Of a stretch of DNA of 60,732 nucleotides, positions 36,360 through 44,526 are shown piece after piece. Position numbers and translations under genes: made by a program. The stretch comes from Roseiflexaceae bacterium. Lineage in GTDB: Bacteria > Chloroflexota > Chloroflexia > Chloroflexales > Roseiflexaceae. The stretch covers positions 1 to 60,732 of the forward strand of contig CANJHS010000016.1 in NCBI GenBank assembly GCA_947474225.1. The letters run 5' to 3'. How positions within the stretch are numbered: the first letter of the stretch is position 1; each line of letters opens with the position of its first letter. The notes under the pieces are model-generated. The model ran no database searches. It worked only from the letters and a program-made list of their open reading frames with translations, and was not told where the DNA came from.

Positions 36360-37544
36360 ATGTCATCGATTGAACTCAAACCCGGCCGAGAACGGCCCGT
36401 ACATAATCGCCACCCGTGGATCTTTTCGGGCGCAATAGCCCGCAGTGCCGACGTCGATGCCGATGAAGTCGAAATCTACAGCCACGACGGCGAATGGCTT
36501 GCACGTGGCCTTTGGAGCCCGCAATCCCAGATTCGTGCGCGCATTATGACGTGGAAGTACGACGAGCCGATCGACGGTTTGTACTTCCGCCGTCGCATCG
36601 CCAATGCACTCAGCATGCGTCTGAAACACCCTGCCTACAATGACGCCAACGCTATGCGTATTGTCCACGGTGAGTCGGATCTCATCCCCGGACTCATCAT
36701 CGATCGCTACGGTGACTTTGTATCGGTGCAGCTGTTGACCCGCGGTATTGACCAACGTCGCGCAGACATCGTGCAAGCAATTGTTGATTTGATGCATCCC
36801 AAAGGTATATTCGACCGCAGCGACCCTGAGATGCGCATGCTCGAAGGATTATCGTCGAGCCACGGTGTCCTCTGGGGCGAAGCACCACCCGAGACGATGA
36901 TTATCAATCATCCAACCGGCCTGCGCGAGACACTCGATTTGGACAATGGTCAAAAGACGGGCGGGTATCTCGATCAGGCCCTCAATCGCATCTCGGTCGC
37001 AGCATATGCAAATGGCGCAGACGTCCTCGACTGTTTTTGTTATACCGGTGGGTTCAGTGTGGCAGCAGCCCTCGGCGGCGCACGCTCGATTACCGCAGTC
37101 GACGGGAGTGCGTTGGCGCTCGACGCGTTACAAAACGACATCAAACTCAATGGAGCTAGCTCAACCCCGCTCGAAATCGTCGAAGCCGACGTTTTCAAGT
37201 TATTACGCAAGTACCGTGACGAAGAACGCCGCTTCGACATGATTATCCTCGACCCACCCAAATTTGCGCACAGCCAAGCCCAAATAGACCGTGCGACACA
37301 CGGCTACAAAGACATCAATTTACTCGCCATGAAGCTATTGCGCCCAGGTGGGTTATTGGCAACGTATTCGTGTTCGGGGTTGGTCTCGCCGGATTTATTC
37401 CAAAAGGTTATCTTTGGCGCATCGGTCGATGCACAACGCGACGTGCAAGTCATCGAACGACATACCCAAGCCCCAGATCATCCCGTGTTGCTGAGTTTCC
37501 CCGAAGGGGAGTACCTCAAGGGACTCATCTGCCGCGTTTGGTAG
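36360..37544 (+). CDS. rlmI: 23S rRNA (cytosine-C5) methyltransferase, RlmI type
   Basis: A 394-residue class I methyltransferase with an N-terminal PUA domain (about 3-75: KPGRERPVHNRHPWIFSGAI), an EEHEE-like middle and a C-terminal Rossmann domain. Motif I is VLDCFCYTGGFSVAA, and motifs IV and VI are IILDPPKFAHS and YSCSG, giving the catalytic Cys of m5C enzymes. RlmI targets C1962 of 23S rRNA in E. coli. ATG 36360 is preceded by a GAAAGA stretch. The 77-nt gap after the kinase gene could contain its own weak promoter (TACAAT near 36309). Confidence 0.9.
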   Translation: MSSIELKPGRERPVHNRHPWIFSGAIARSADVDADEVEIYSHDGEWLARGLWSPQSQIRARIMTWKYDEPIDGLYFRRRIANALSMRLKHPAYNDANAMRIVHGESDLIPGLIIDRYGDFVSVQLLTRGIDQRRADIVQAIVDLMHPKGIFDRSDPEMRMLEGLSSSHGVLWGEAPPETMIINHPTGLRETLDLDNGQKTGGYLDQALNRISVAAYANGADVLDCFCYTGGFSVAAALGGARSITAVDGSALALDALQNDIKLNGASSTPLEIVEADVFKLLRKYRDEERRFDMIILDPPKFAHSQAQIDRATHGYKDINLLAMKLLRPGGLLATYSCSGLVSPDLFQKVIFGASVDAQRDVQVIERHTQAPDHPVLLSFPEGEYLKGLICRVW

Positions 37545-37565
37545 CACGCTGATGGAGTCTCTACG

Positions 37566-38291
37566 ATGACGGGAGATAGGACAAAACCAACAGTTGCGTT
37601 GTTCCCGTTAGCATATGTGGTGCAGTTCCCGACTGCACCATTCACCTATCATATTTACGAACCACGCTATCGGACGATGTTTGCCGATTGTCTTGCCCAA
37701 AATATCCCCATCGCTGTTGTTTTGTGTGAAGCATCTGTGCATCATTCTGCCCCCCAGCACATACAAAACACCATGCAAGACAGCATTATGGCATTCCCTT
37801 CGACTGGCGACGAATACCCAAACCACATCCCACATGATGTAGGTACACTGCTGAATGTCGAATCACACTTCGTGAACGACGACGGACGTGTCCTTATCCA
37901 AGGAGTGGGTGGCGCGCGTATTCACATCACCGGTATTGTGCAACGTTCGCCCTATCTCATTGGCGAATGGGTCGGATTGCCTGAGGTCTCTACCAAGGCA
38001 AACACGGCAGCCCGGCATGCCTTCACGTTCGTCTACGAACGATATTTGCACGTGATGCGCAATGTCGGTGAACTCCATCGGCAACGGATTCATTGGTCTG
38101 ACGACGACGAGATACTCAGTTGGCAGATTGCGCACGCATTCCAACTTGCGCCAGCGCTCAAACAAATGTTATTGACGATGACCACAAATGCGCGTATGCG
38201 TACCCTAATTCGGCTGCTCCGGGCTGAATTACGCACAATCCCACAGGGGAACGTGCCATCTCGCAGCGTTCCCCCATGGAATTGGAACTGA
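37566..38291 (+). CDS. Lon N-terminal (LON substrate-binding) domain protein
   Basis: A 241-residue protein with only the LON substrate-binding domain, no ATPase or protease. The N-terminus VALFPLAYVVQFPTAPFTYHIYEPRYRTM is the recognisable start of that domain, and the rest of it (VLIQGVGGARIHI, PYLIGEWV) fits the beta-barrel. Stand-alone members are widespread and their role is not established. GGAG lies 8 nt before the ATG. It follows rlmI by 21 nt and closes the hemW run, ending 7 nt from the convergent PIG-L gene. Confidence 0.85.
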   Translation: MTGDRTKPTVALFPLAYVVQFPTAPFTYHIYEPRYRTMFADCLAQNIPIAVVLCEASVHHSAPQHIQNTMQDSIMAFPSTGDEYPNHIPHDVGTLLNVESHFVNDDGRVLIQGVGGARIHITGIVQRSPYLIGEWVGLPEVSTKANTAARHAFTFVYERYLHVMRNVGELHRQRIHWSDDDEILSWQIAHAFQLAPALKQMLLTMTTNARMRTLIRLLRAELRTIPQGNVPSRSVPPWNWN

Positions 38292-38298
38292 CGCATCC

Positions 38299-38982
38299 CT
38301 AGACAATCATTTTCTTGAAACCTTCGGCGGCAGTGAATCCGGCCATTGCGCCGACTTCTGCTGCCCGATTGCGGGTGCGTTCTTCCCATCCTTTGGCGTT
38401 GTCGAGCTGGGTGTGATGTTCGGTCAACGATTTGATTTTCGCCTCGAGCGTCGTGCTGATGTCTTCGAAATGGTCTAGCTGCTCAGCACCCCAGAGATAC
38501 AGCGTTTCGGGTCGCCAGACATCAATTCCTACCTGTCGCAAACCAGGGACGAAGAGATGATCGCGAGAAGAGACGACACCATCGAGTACCGCGAAGCCCA
38601 CCGCGCGATGATCAGGGTGCCACATGTATTGCTTCCACGGATCGTGGGTGAAGACAACGGTCGGTTTGAGCGTGCGAATGTAGACACACATCTCAAGACG
38701 AAGGGCCATCGAGGCTTCGAGTTCGCCGTCGTTGTAGCGGCAATGGATGACGCGGTGTCCGCTTCCAAACACATCGAGTGCGTTTTTTTGTTCGCCCTCG
38801 CGCGTTTCGGACAAGATAAATGGGCTGAGTGTTTTGTCGTGCGTCCCTTTATTACCATTTGTGACAATGATGTAGGTAATCTGCCAGCCATCGTTGGCAA
38901 GTTTTGCGAGCGTCCCGCCAGCGCCGAACTCACAGTCGTCTGGATGGGCACCTATTGCCAACGCATGTTTTGGAGCAGTCAT
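38299..38982 (-). CDS. PIG-L/LmbE family zinc-dependent N-deacetylase
   Basis: A 227-residue deacetylase of the family that removes acetyl groups from GlcNAc-type substrates (BshB, MshB, PIG-L). The metal motif is AHPDDCEFG (His13, Asp15, Asp16) with a later HPDH carrying the third ligand. The substrate could be a bacillithiol-type precursor or another amino sugar; no bshA or bshC is in the window. GAGGAG lies 7 nt before ATG 38982. It lies downstream of dnaN on the same strand but a terminator separates them. Confidence 0.88.
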   Translation of the reverse strand: MTAPKHALAIGAHPDDCEFGAGGTLAKLANDGWQITYIIVTNGNKGTHDKTLSPFILSETREGEQKNALDVFGSGHRVIHCRYNDGELEASMALRLEMCVYIRTLKPTVVFTHDPWKQYMWHPDHRAVGFAVLDGVVSSRDHLFVPGLRQVGIDVWRPETLYLWGAEQLDHFEDISTTLEAKIKSLTEHHTQLDNAKGWEERTRNRAAEVGAMAGFTAAEGFKKMIV

Positions 38983-39005
38983 GGAGCATCTCCTCATGTT
39001 CTATG

Positions 39006-39031
39006 AAAAAGCGCCGGCTCGGCGCCGGCGC
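39006..39031 (-). terminator. Rho-independent terminator of dnaN
   Basis: On the minus strand, GCGCCGGC, a 5-nt loop and GCCGGCGC (39011-39031) are followed by UUUUU (complement of 39006-39010), 18 nt after the dnaN stop. Confidence 0.9.
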
Positions 39032-39048
39032 GTATGACAAACCGTGTA

Positions 39049-40182
39049 TCAGCGGACCATCATTGGCATCACAATGTGCACATAGCCATCGACGCCTACC
39101 GGACGGAAGACCGCCGGGTTTTGTTCTGTCTGCGTTTCGATGGCGATTTGGTTGGTCTTCATCGCGTTCAACGCTTCGAGCAGGAAGCGCACATTGAGCG
39201 CGATTTTGTTGCCTTCGCCGTTCACCATGCCATCGACGCTACTGCTGTTGTTGCCGACCTCGGCTGCGTTTGCGCTTATGTGAATCTGCCCTGGTGCAGT
39301 GTCGCTGCCTGATTCGATGGTGAGCCGGACGATATTGTTTGAAGAATTTGCAAACAACGCTGCCACACGAATCGCTTTGGCCAATTCGGCGGTCTCGACA
39401 ATGGTCCGTGTGGTGTAGGACTGCGGGATGACACGCTCGATATCGGGGTACTTGCCGTCAATGACGCGCGACACAAGGTCGATGTCTTCGGTGTGGAACA
39501 ACACTTGGCCCCCGCCAGAGGTCATCGTCATGGCCACGTCGCCTTCGCTCCCAGCGATAATACGTGAAAGTTCTATCAGCGCCCGTGCAGGGATGATGAC
39601 TTCGACCGGTTCGGCTACCGGTGTGGCCAATGGGATGATCCGTTGGGCGAGTCGGTACCCATCGGCCGAGGCCAATGTGGCGTGATTATCGCGTAAGCGC
39701 AATAACACGCCGGTCAATACCGGCCGCGAGTCATCAGTGGCAGCCGCAAAGGCAATCTGATCAATTGCCTCACGTAACACATCGCAGGCAAAGACAGCGA
39801 TAGGCTCGCCTTGGTTGAGCGCTGGCAAATCGGGGAACTCTTCGGCATCGATGCCATTGATGTTGTTCTCATACCGTGCACAGGTCAGCTTGATGCTCTG
39901 CGACGACGGCTCGAGCTCGAGGCTGATGCGGTCGTTGGGGAGACTGCCTACTAGGTCGGTCAACAATTTGGCAGGGATGGTGACAGCACCTTCGCTATCC
40001 ACTTTGGCACCGAGCCAACAGGTGATGCCCAACTCGAGGTTGGTGGCGGCGAGTTTGAGTCTCCCGTTGTCGGTGGCCAAGAGAATATTGGAAAGCACCG
40101 GCAACGTGCTTTTGCCTGCAACGGCATGACCAACTATCGATAGCCCGCGCTTGAGATTGTCTTGTAAACAGGTGAGCTTCAT
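39049..40182 (-). CDS. dnaN: DNA polymerase III sliding clamp (beta subunit)
   Basis: Ring-shaped processivity clamp, here 377 residues in the usual three-domain form. It starts MKLTCLQDNLKRGLSIVGHAV and has the domain-3 features EGNKIALNVRFLLEALNAM and the C-terminal VMPMMVR close to the canonical VMPMRL end that lines the partner-binding pocket. AAGGAG lies 8 nt before the ATG at 40182. It is separate from dnaA and recF, which are not in the window, so this is not the usual origin-proximal arrangement. Confidence 0.96.
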   Translation of the reverse strand: MKLTCLQDNLKRGLSIVGHAVAGKSTLPVLSNILLATDNGRLKLAATNLELGITCWLGAKVDSEGAVTIPAKLLTDLVGSLPNDRISLELEPSSQSIKLTCARYENNINGIDAEEFPDLPALNQGEPIAVFACDVLREAIDQIAFAAATDDSRPVLTGVLLRLRDNHATLASADGYRLAQRIIPLATPVAEPVEVIIPARALIELSRIIAGSEGDVAMTMTSGGGQVLFHTEDIDLVSRVIDGKYPDIERVIPQSYTTRTIVETAELAKAIRVAALFANSSNNIVRLTIESGSDTAPGQIHISANAAEVGNNSSSVDGMVNGEGNKIALNVRFLLEALNAMKTNQIAIETQTEQNPAVFRPVGVDGYVHIVMPMMVR

Positions 40183-40213
40183 TGCTGGTGCTCCTTTTCT
40201 TTTGCTTTTGCTG

Positions 40214-40222
40214 ATTATACCA
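40214..40222 (-). promoter_or_regulatory. Extended -10 promoter of dnaN
   Basis: Minus strand TGG-TATAAT, 32 nt upstream of the dnaN start. The remaining gap up to 40424 shows no supported gene. Confidence 0.65.
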
Positions 40223-40424
40223 TTATGCAATACAGAAAAAACCGCTGCCCTCTATGGCGACGTAGTCAATCGGCACAGACCGTACTCAAGGAATCGTCTT
40301 TCGATGAAATCCTCCTGCCCTCCGCTGTACAGTCAGGTACTCTGCATCGGACTACCAATATGCTGTCCGAAGCGCTCTTTCGCACTGACAAAATGTCTCA
40401 CTTCACATCAATGCGATGCTTTTG

Positions 40425-41552
40425 CTAGCTGACATGAACTTCTGACTCTTCTACCCCGGTAATAGCCGCGTCGTAGCGATGGATGACTCGCTGCCAGTCG
40501 TAATCAGCGGCCCAGCGCTGGAGCATGCTCCGGTTGAGTGTATCGAAGCGTGACAACACCGCCAAGAGTTGTGGCACGAGGTCTTGGTCCCCGTCATAGA
40601 GTAACGTATTGTGGAATTCCGGTGGCATCAGCTCTGGGTAGGCCAGTCTGTTCGGCAACACCGGCACTGCACCGCAGTAGACCGCCTCGATAATCGCAAT
40701 GCCAAAGAATTCCTGGATGGCGGTACTAACCACGACGTCTGCGCGCAGGAGCCAATCGCGGTAACTCGTTGCGTCAGGAACATACCCCCAATGGAGGGTG
40801 TACGGTGCAAGAGATTCACGAAATCCGGCGAAAGAAGGATTTCCCTGGTCGACATATTCGCCCAACACAATCAGTCGTATATCGGCACCCTGCGCAATCA
40901 GTGCTTCCATCGCTGCAAAAAATACCAACGGCTGTTTGTCGTAGTCCCAGCGACTATTCCAGAGAATAGTCACTGGTCCTGTGTGTGCAACCGCTTGCGC
41001 AGTGTCGAATCGCTGCAAATCGATGCCTGGATAGAGGATCTTGCTTTTGGGAGCAATGCGTTCGACGACCGCAAGCTCATGAAAGTCGTGATAGCGCCGT
41101 GGCAAGTCAGGCAACGCAGCAAGCAAACTATCGCGATGAAACACCGAATTAAAGAGCACCGTATCGGCAGCCAGCATGCTGGTGTAATTTATCCAGGCCC
41201 AGGTCACATCGCGGCTGCGACCTTCGGGGAGGGGATAGACGAGTTGATTTTCGTGCATATACAGCACCACTCGCACTCCTGCGACGAGCGTGCGATCAAG
41301 CCCCATCCAAGTTGCAACATCGAGCATATCGGTTACGACGACCACATCGAAGTGAGTTGCGAGTGATGCTGTGCCCCAGCGCTCTTGGATCATCTGGCTG
41401 AATGTAATTGCTGCACCGCGCATACGCCAACGCCAGCCCCCAGCTGCGTTCATACCAAGCACAGTAACTGAATGACGACTGTGTTGTGCGTACCCTTCTG
41501 CCACAGAACGGTGCGAACCAGCGTGAAATGCATCGAGCCAAAGAACGCGCAT
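40425..41552 (-). CDS. DUF3524 glycosyltransferase (tRNA-queuosine alpha-mannosyltransferase family)
   Basis: A 375-residue GT-B glycosyltransferase. The N-terminus (LWLDAFHAGSHRSVAEGY, then HSRHSVTVLGM and GWRWRMRGAAITF) is the characteristic DUF3524 pattern. The C-terminal GT4-like donor site has IQEFFGIAIIEAVYCGAVPVLP. The vertebrate member GTDC1/QTMAN mannosylates queuosine in tRNA-Asp, as I recall the literature; whether bacterial members do the same is an inference. It starts directly after the stop of the ATPase gene, so the two are one operon. Confidence 0.82.
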   Translation of the reverse strand: MRVLWLDAFHAGSHRSVAEGYAQHSRHSVTVLGMNAAGGWRWRMRGAAITFSQMIQERWGTASLATHFDVVVVTDMLDVATWMGLDRTLVAGVRVVLYMHENQLVYPLPEGRSRDVTWAWINYTSMLAADTVLFNSVFHRDSLLAALPDLPRRYHDFHELAVVERIAPKSKILYPGIDLQRFDTAQAVAHTGPVTILWNSRWDYDKQPLVFFAAMEALIAQGADIRLIVLGEYVDQGNPSFAGFRESLAPYTLHWGYVPDATSYRDWLLRADVVVSTAIQEFFGIAIIEAVYCGAVPVLPNRLAYPELMPPEFHNTLLYDGDQDLVPQLLAVLSRFDTLNRSMLQRWAADYDWQRVIHRYDAAITGVEESEVHVS

Positions 41553-42464
41553 CTAGCCTCTCCCCCAAATCCAGAGTGCTACTGCGATACTCAGAGCGAT
41601 GAGCACAACCCAGCCAGAAGGCACCGCGATGACACGAGGTACTACTGCTTTCGATGTCTGGTGGGCGGGGTTTTTGGCAATCGTATCTGCCCCAACCTCA
41701 CGATCCTCCACCGTCAATGCGACAGAAGCCCCAACGGGTACCTGCGCCGTGGATTCTGGTTGTTGTGGTGGGTTGAGTGTCATTGCAAGTGGCCGCCATG
41801 CAAACACAGCTTGGTGCTGTGCGCGATACCATAGGGTCAAAACAGTAATGAGCGTGCCGAGGTGACCACGACTGACTGCGATCATGAACGCCTGGTCTTC
41901 GCGATTGGGATGATTTCCATCAGGAATTGTCACATCGAGATATTCGCTCAAGAATGATTGATTCGCCGGTGACAGAGTGACGCGTTCCCATTCTGTGGGC
42001 AGACGACGCGCATTGCAGCACGACCCGATAACCCTGAGCCGGCCTGCTGCAGCCTCGTTGGCCAACTGCGCGAGCCATTCTTCACGCTGCGCAGCATGCT
42101 GTGGCGCATCGATATTATCAAATACTAACAACGGCGCAGTGTCGGGGCGCAATATCGCCTGTAGCCACGGGGTACCTGCAGGTGCGAAAGCTTCGGCAAT
42201 GGTCGTTTGGACCGCGTCGAGATTAGGGAATTCGGCCATATCGATATAGAACGCAGCAAGCTTATCGTGATCAAGGAGGACGCCACCAGCAGCAACGGCA
42301 TGGAACAAAAGCGACGATTTACCGCTCTGAGGTGGCGCCACAACCATTGCAGGTCGACGACGGTCTATAGCGTTCATGAGTATTTGCAGCTCACCCCATC
42401 GACCAACAAAGGTACGGGCATCACGGAGCATCTGTGTTTCGAAGGGAGTGGAGAAGATGTCCAA
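41553..42464 (-). CDS. AAA ATPase with C-terminal membrane anchor
   Basis: A 303-residue P-loop ATPase. Residues about 10-230 hold FVGRWGELQIL, Walker A VAPPQSGKSS and Walker B PLLVFDNID, as in the AAA ATPases of STAND-type or ORC/Cdc6-like proteins. A Pro/Glu-rich linker and one membrane segment (VVLIALSIAVALWIW) end the protein, so the ATPase faces the cytoplasm as a tail-anchored protein. The start is uncertain: TTG 42464 has GAGG 6 nt upstream; an ATG at 42431 lacks a site. It abuts the DUF3524 gene downstream. Function unknown. Confidence 0.65.
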   Translation of the reverse strand: MDIFSTPFETQMLRDARTFVGRWGELQILMNAIDRRRPAMVVAPPQSGKSSLLFHAVAAGGVLLDHDKLAAFYIDMAEFPNLDAVQTTIAEAFAPAGTPWLQAILRPDTAPLLVFDNIDAPQHAAQREEWLAQLANEAAAGRLRVIGSCCNARRLPTEWERVTLSPANQSFLSEYLDVTIPDGNHPNREDQAFMIAVSRGHLGTLITVLTLWYRAQHQAVFAWRPLAMTLNPPQQPESTAQVPVGASVALTVEDREVGADTIAKNPAHQTSKAVVPRVIAVPSGWVVLIALSIAVALWIWGRG

Positions 42465-42481
42465 CCGCAACCTCTGAGTCG

Positions 42482-42520
42482 TATAATAGATTCCATACGG
42501 CGCCGATTGCACCGTATGGA
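42482..42520. promoter_or_regulatory. Divergent spacer with TATAAT and 9-bp inverted repeat
   Basis: TATAAT (42482-42487) on the plus strand precedes an inverted repeat TCCATACGG (42492-42500) and CCGTATGGA (42512-42520), perfect over 9 bp with an 11-nt loop. It lies 50 nt before the small membrane protein and 18 nt from the ATPase start, so it could act as an operator for both or as a leader hairpin of the plus-strand gene. The same element read on the minus strand (TATTAT) could serve the ATPase gene. Confidence 0.5.
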
Positions 42521-42531
42521 CGGAGGAACAG

Positions 42532-42783
42532 ATGATCAAACCAGCAAGTACAGTCGAACTCGTCGCAACAATGTTTATGTTTAGTCTGCTGATAACAAGC
42601 GGCCTGTTTTATTCGCTTGGCGCGCGCTATCACCTCAGTATGCCGTGGCCGGTGATACCAGTAATAGCGCTGACGCTGACGGGATTTATGTATTTGCGCG
42701 TTCGCGTTCGCCGCGATGCAGCGCAAGCAGATCACCAACCACCGCAAACCCCGTCGTCAACGCCCCCGCACCAGGACCAATAA
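42532..42783 (+). CDS. Small membrane protein of unknown function
   Basis: An 83-residue protein with two predicted membrane segments (VATMFMFSLLITSGLFYSLG and PWPVIPVIALTLTGFMYLRV) and a basic then Pro/Gln-rich tail. A GGAGGA site lies 4 nt before the ATG, so I take it as real. Its last 98 nt overlap the 3' end of hom on the other strand, tail to tail; the low-complexity tail is what this overlap encodes. I recognise no family. Confidence 0.6.
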   Translation: MIKPASTVELVATMFMFSLLITSGLFYSLGARYHLSMPWPVIPVIALTLTGFMYLRVRVRRDAAQADHQPPQTPSSTPPHQDQ

Positions 42784-43723
42784 TCGTTACGTCGTTGACG
42801 AAGTCGGTGGTGTACGTCAGGGCATTCGTGCCGCCTGAAACACCTGCGAGTGGGTGACTATTTGGCAGCCGCATCGGTTTGACGGAGGCTTTGATGCCCT
42901 CGGGACCGCGGCTGACTTCTGCGATGAGCTTCCACCGCTCACCCGCAGCCTGTGCCGCAGCGACGTCGGCAGCGGTAATTCCCGTAATGCCAATCGTGGC
43001 AACATCTGACGGGCGCATGCCGGCGTCCATCAGGACATTCGCAAGAATTGCAGCCTTCCCAGCGGCGTCGTGACCTTCGACATCCCCGGTCGGATCGGCT
43101 TCGGCATAGCCGATTTTTTGTGCATCAGCGAGTGCTGCGGCATAGTCTAAGCCTTGTTCCATTTGGGTCAAAATATAGTTGGTCGTACCATTGACAATCC
43201 CACGAACGCGGGTGATGTCGGCGCCTGCGAGACTGCTCCATCCTAGGCGCAACGACGGTGTGCCAGCCATCACGGTACCTTCAATTCCGAGGAACAGCCC
43301 CTTCTTGACGGCAAGTGCACGTAGTTCTTTGAGATGCAAGGCAGCGGGGCCTTTGTTTGCCGTAATCACATGCATGCCACGCTGCAACGCTGCTTGTATG
43401 TGGCTCGTGGCAGGTTCACCAGAGTCGAGGTTGGTGGGAGTTAACTCGACCATGATATCGGCTGTCCGCGTTGCAATCATGGTCAATGCATCATCACTGA
43501 CGGCACTTGGAAGTGTGGTCAATGTTTTGGCTGCGAGCACGGCACCGAGGTCGAGCCCATTCTGGGCAAAGGCACTGCCTCTGCTGGCAGTCACGACTCC
43601 GACAATGCGGATGTCTGCGCCGGTTTGTTTGGCAATACGTGCACCCTGCTCGTGGACAATGTGTGCAAACCCACGACCTGCGGTTCCCAATCCGACAACG
43701 AGCACACGGTATACTGTAGCCAC
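42686..43723 (-). CDS. hom: Homoserine dehydrogenase
   Basis: Reduces aspartate semialdehyde to homoserine, the branch point to threonine and methionine. The 345-residue protein has the N-terminal Rossmann motif VVGLGTAGRG, VELTP and HVITANKGP in the coenzyme and hinge area, and the core signature GIVNGTTNYILTQM with GYAEADPTGDVEG. There is no ACT domain, so it is a short form without the usual threonine-feedback module. The start is GTG 43723 with AAGGAA 7 nt upstream; the in-frame extension to 43774 is rejected. Its 3' end overlaps the small membrane protein gene. Confidence 0.94.
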   Translation of the reverse strand: MATVYRVLVVGLGTAGRGFAHIVHEQGARIAKQTGADIRIVGVVTASRGSAFAQNGLDLGAVLAAKTLTTLPSAVSDDALTMIATRTADIMVELTPTNLDSGEPATSHIQAALQRGMHVITANKGPAALHLKELRALAVKKGLFLGIEGTVMAGTPSLRLGWSSLAGADITRVRGIVNGTTNYILTQMEQGLDYAAALADAQKIGYAEADPTGDVEGHDAAGKAAILANVLMDAGMRPSDVATIGITGITAADVAAAQAAGERWKLIAEVSRGPEGIKASVKPMRLPNSHPLAGVSGGTNALTYTTDFVNDVTIIGPGAGALTTGFAVVGDLLALHRGERERANT

Positions 43724-43753
43724 GGTTCTATTCCTTCTACTGATTGAGTCACT

Positions 43754-44524
43754 ATGGTTGAATATGCTCCACACAATCCCTACGCGATTACATTAGCGCA
43801 TCCCTATATTGCCGCAGCCGGGAGCCTAGGATTTGGGATACACAATGCTGCTATGGTCTTGGCAATACGCCCTGCTGCATTGATTACCCCAACGATTACT
43901 GCGGCGGGCCGTAGTCCTCATGGGCCGAATCGCCTCTACGAACATCGTGCCGGAATTGTGTATGGTGAACCATGGCACGATCCGGGACTCGATTGGGTCG
44001 GCCGACGCTGTACCAGCGTGTGGGGCACCTGGGATATACCCGTTATCGTGTCACTGTGTAGCAGTGATGACGATGTAATGCAGTGCATCCGCGAACTCAA
44101 TCAGGTGGAGGGGATTGCAGGCTTCGAGTTGTCTATGCCCGATATCCACGCCGACGTGAGTAGTTTATTGTCGCGCGTGCGGTCGAGCTGCGATATGCCA
44201 CTGACGGTCAAGATCCCATTTGGTGATGCATCCTCTTTGCTCCCGCTCGTTGCACTCTGCAGTGCTTCGGGCGTGGACGGCATCACAGTGTGTGCACCAG
44301 TCGCTGTCGCCACAGGCAGATTACTCAGTCCAACCTTTGGCGCCGTGACTCTCCACCTCATCCAAAGTCTCGCCCCCCAGACCACCATCCCAATCAGCGC
44401 GTGTGGAGGAATCCACGACGCTGGCACCGCCGATGCCTGTCTGCAGGCCGGAGCAACCACGGTACAACTCGGGAGCTGGTTATTACGCGACCCAGGGTGC
44501 ATCCAGCGCATGATTGCCCGGTGA
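43754..44524 (+). CDS. Dihydroorotate dehydrogenase-like flavoprotein, atypical
   Basis: A 256-residue TIM-barrel protein that resembles PyrD class 1. The C-terminal half is convincing: LTVKIPF (FMN-binding lysine strand), ISACGGIHDAGTADACLQAGATTVQLG. In place of the conserved ELNISCPN it reads ELSMPD, and the GLxNPG stretch is GEPWHDPGLDW, so the dihydroorotate-contacting asparagines and the usual catalytic residue are not recognisable. It is also about 50 residues shorter than PyrD. It may be an FMN enzyme with another substrate. It starts 30 nt from the divergent hom and ends 2 nt from proA. Confidence 0.6.
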   Translation: MVEYAPHNPYAITLAHPYIAAAGSLGFGIHNAAMVLAIRPAALITPTITAAGRSPHGPNRLYEHRAGIVYGEPWHDPGLDWVGRRCTSVWGTWDIPVIVSLCSSDDDVMQCIRELNQVEGIAGFELSMPDIHADVSSLLSRVRSSCDMPLTVKIPFGDASSLLPLVALCSASGVDGITVCAPVAVATGRLLSPTFGAVTLHLIQSLAPQTTIPISACGGIHDAGTADACLQAGATTVQLGSWLLRDPGCIQRMIAR

Positions 44525-44526
44525 CG

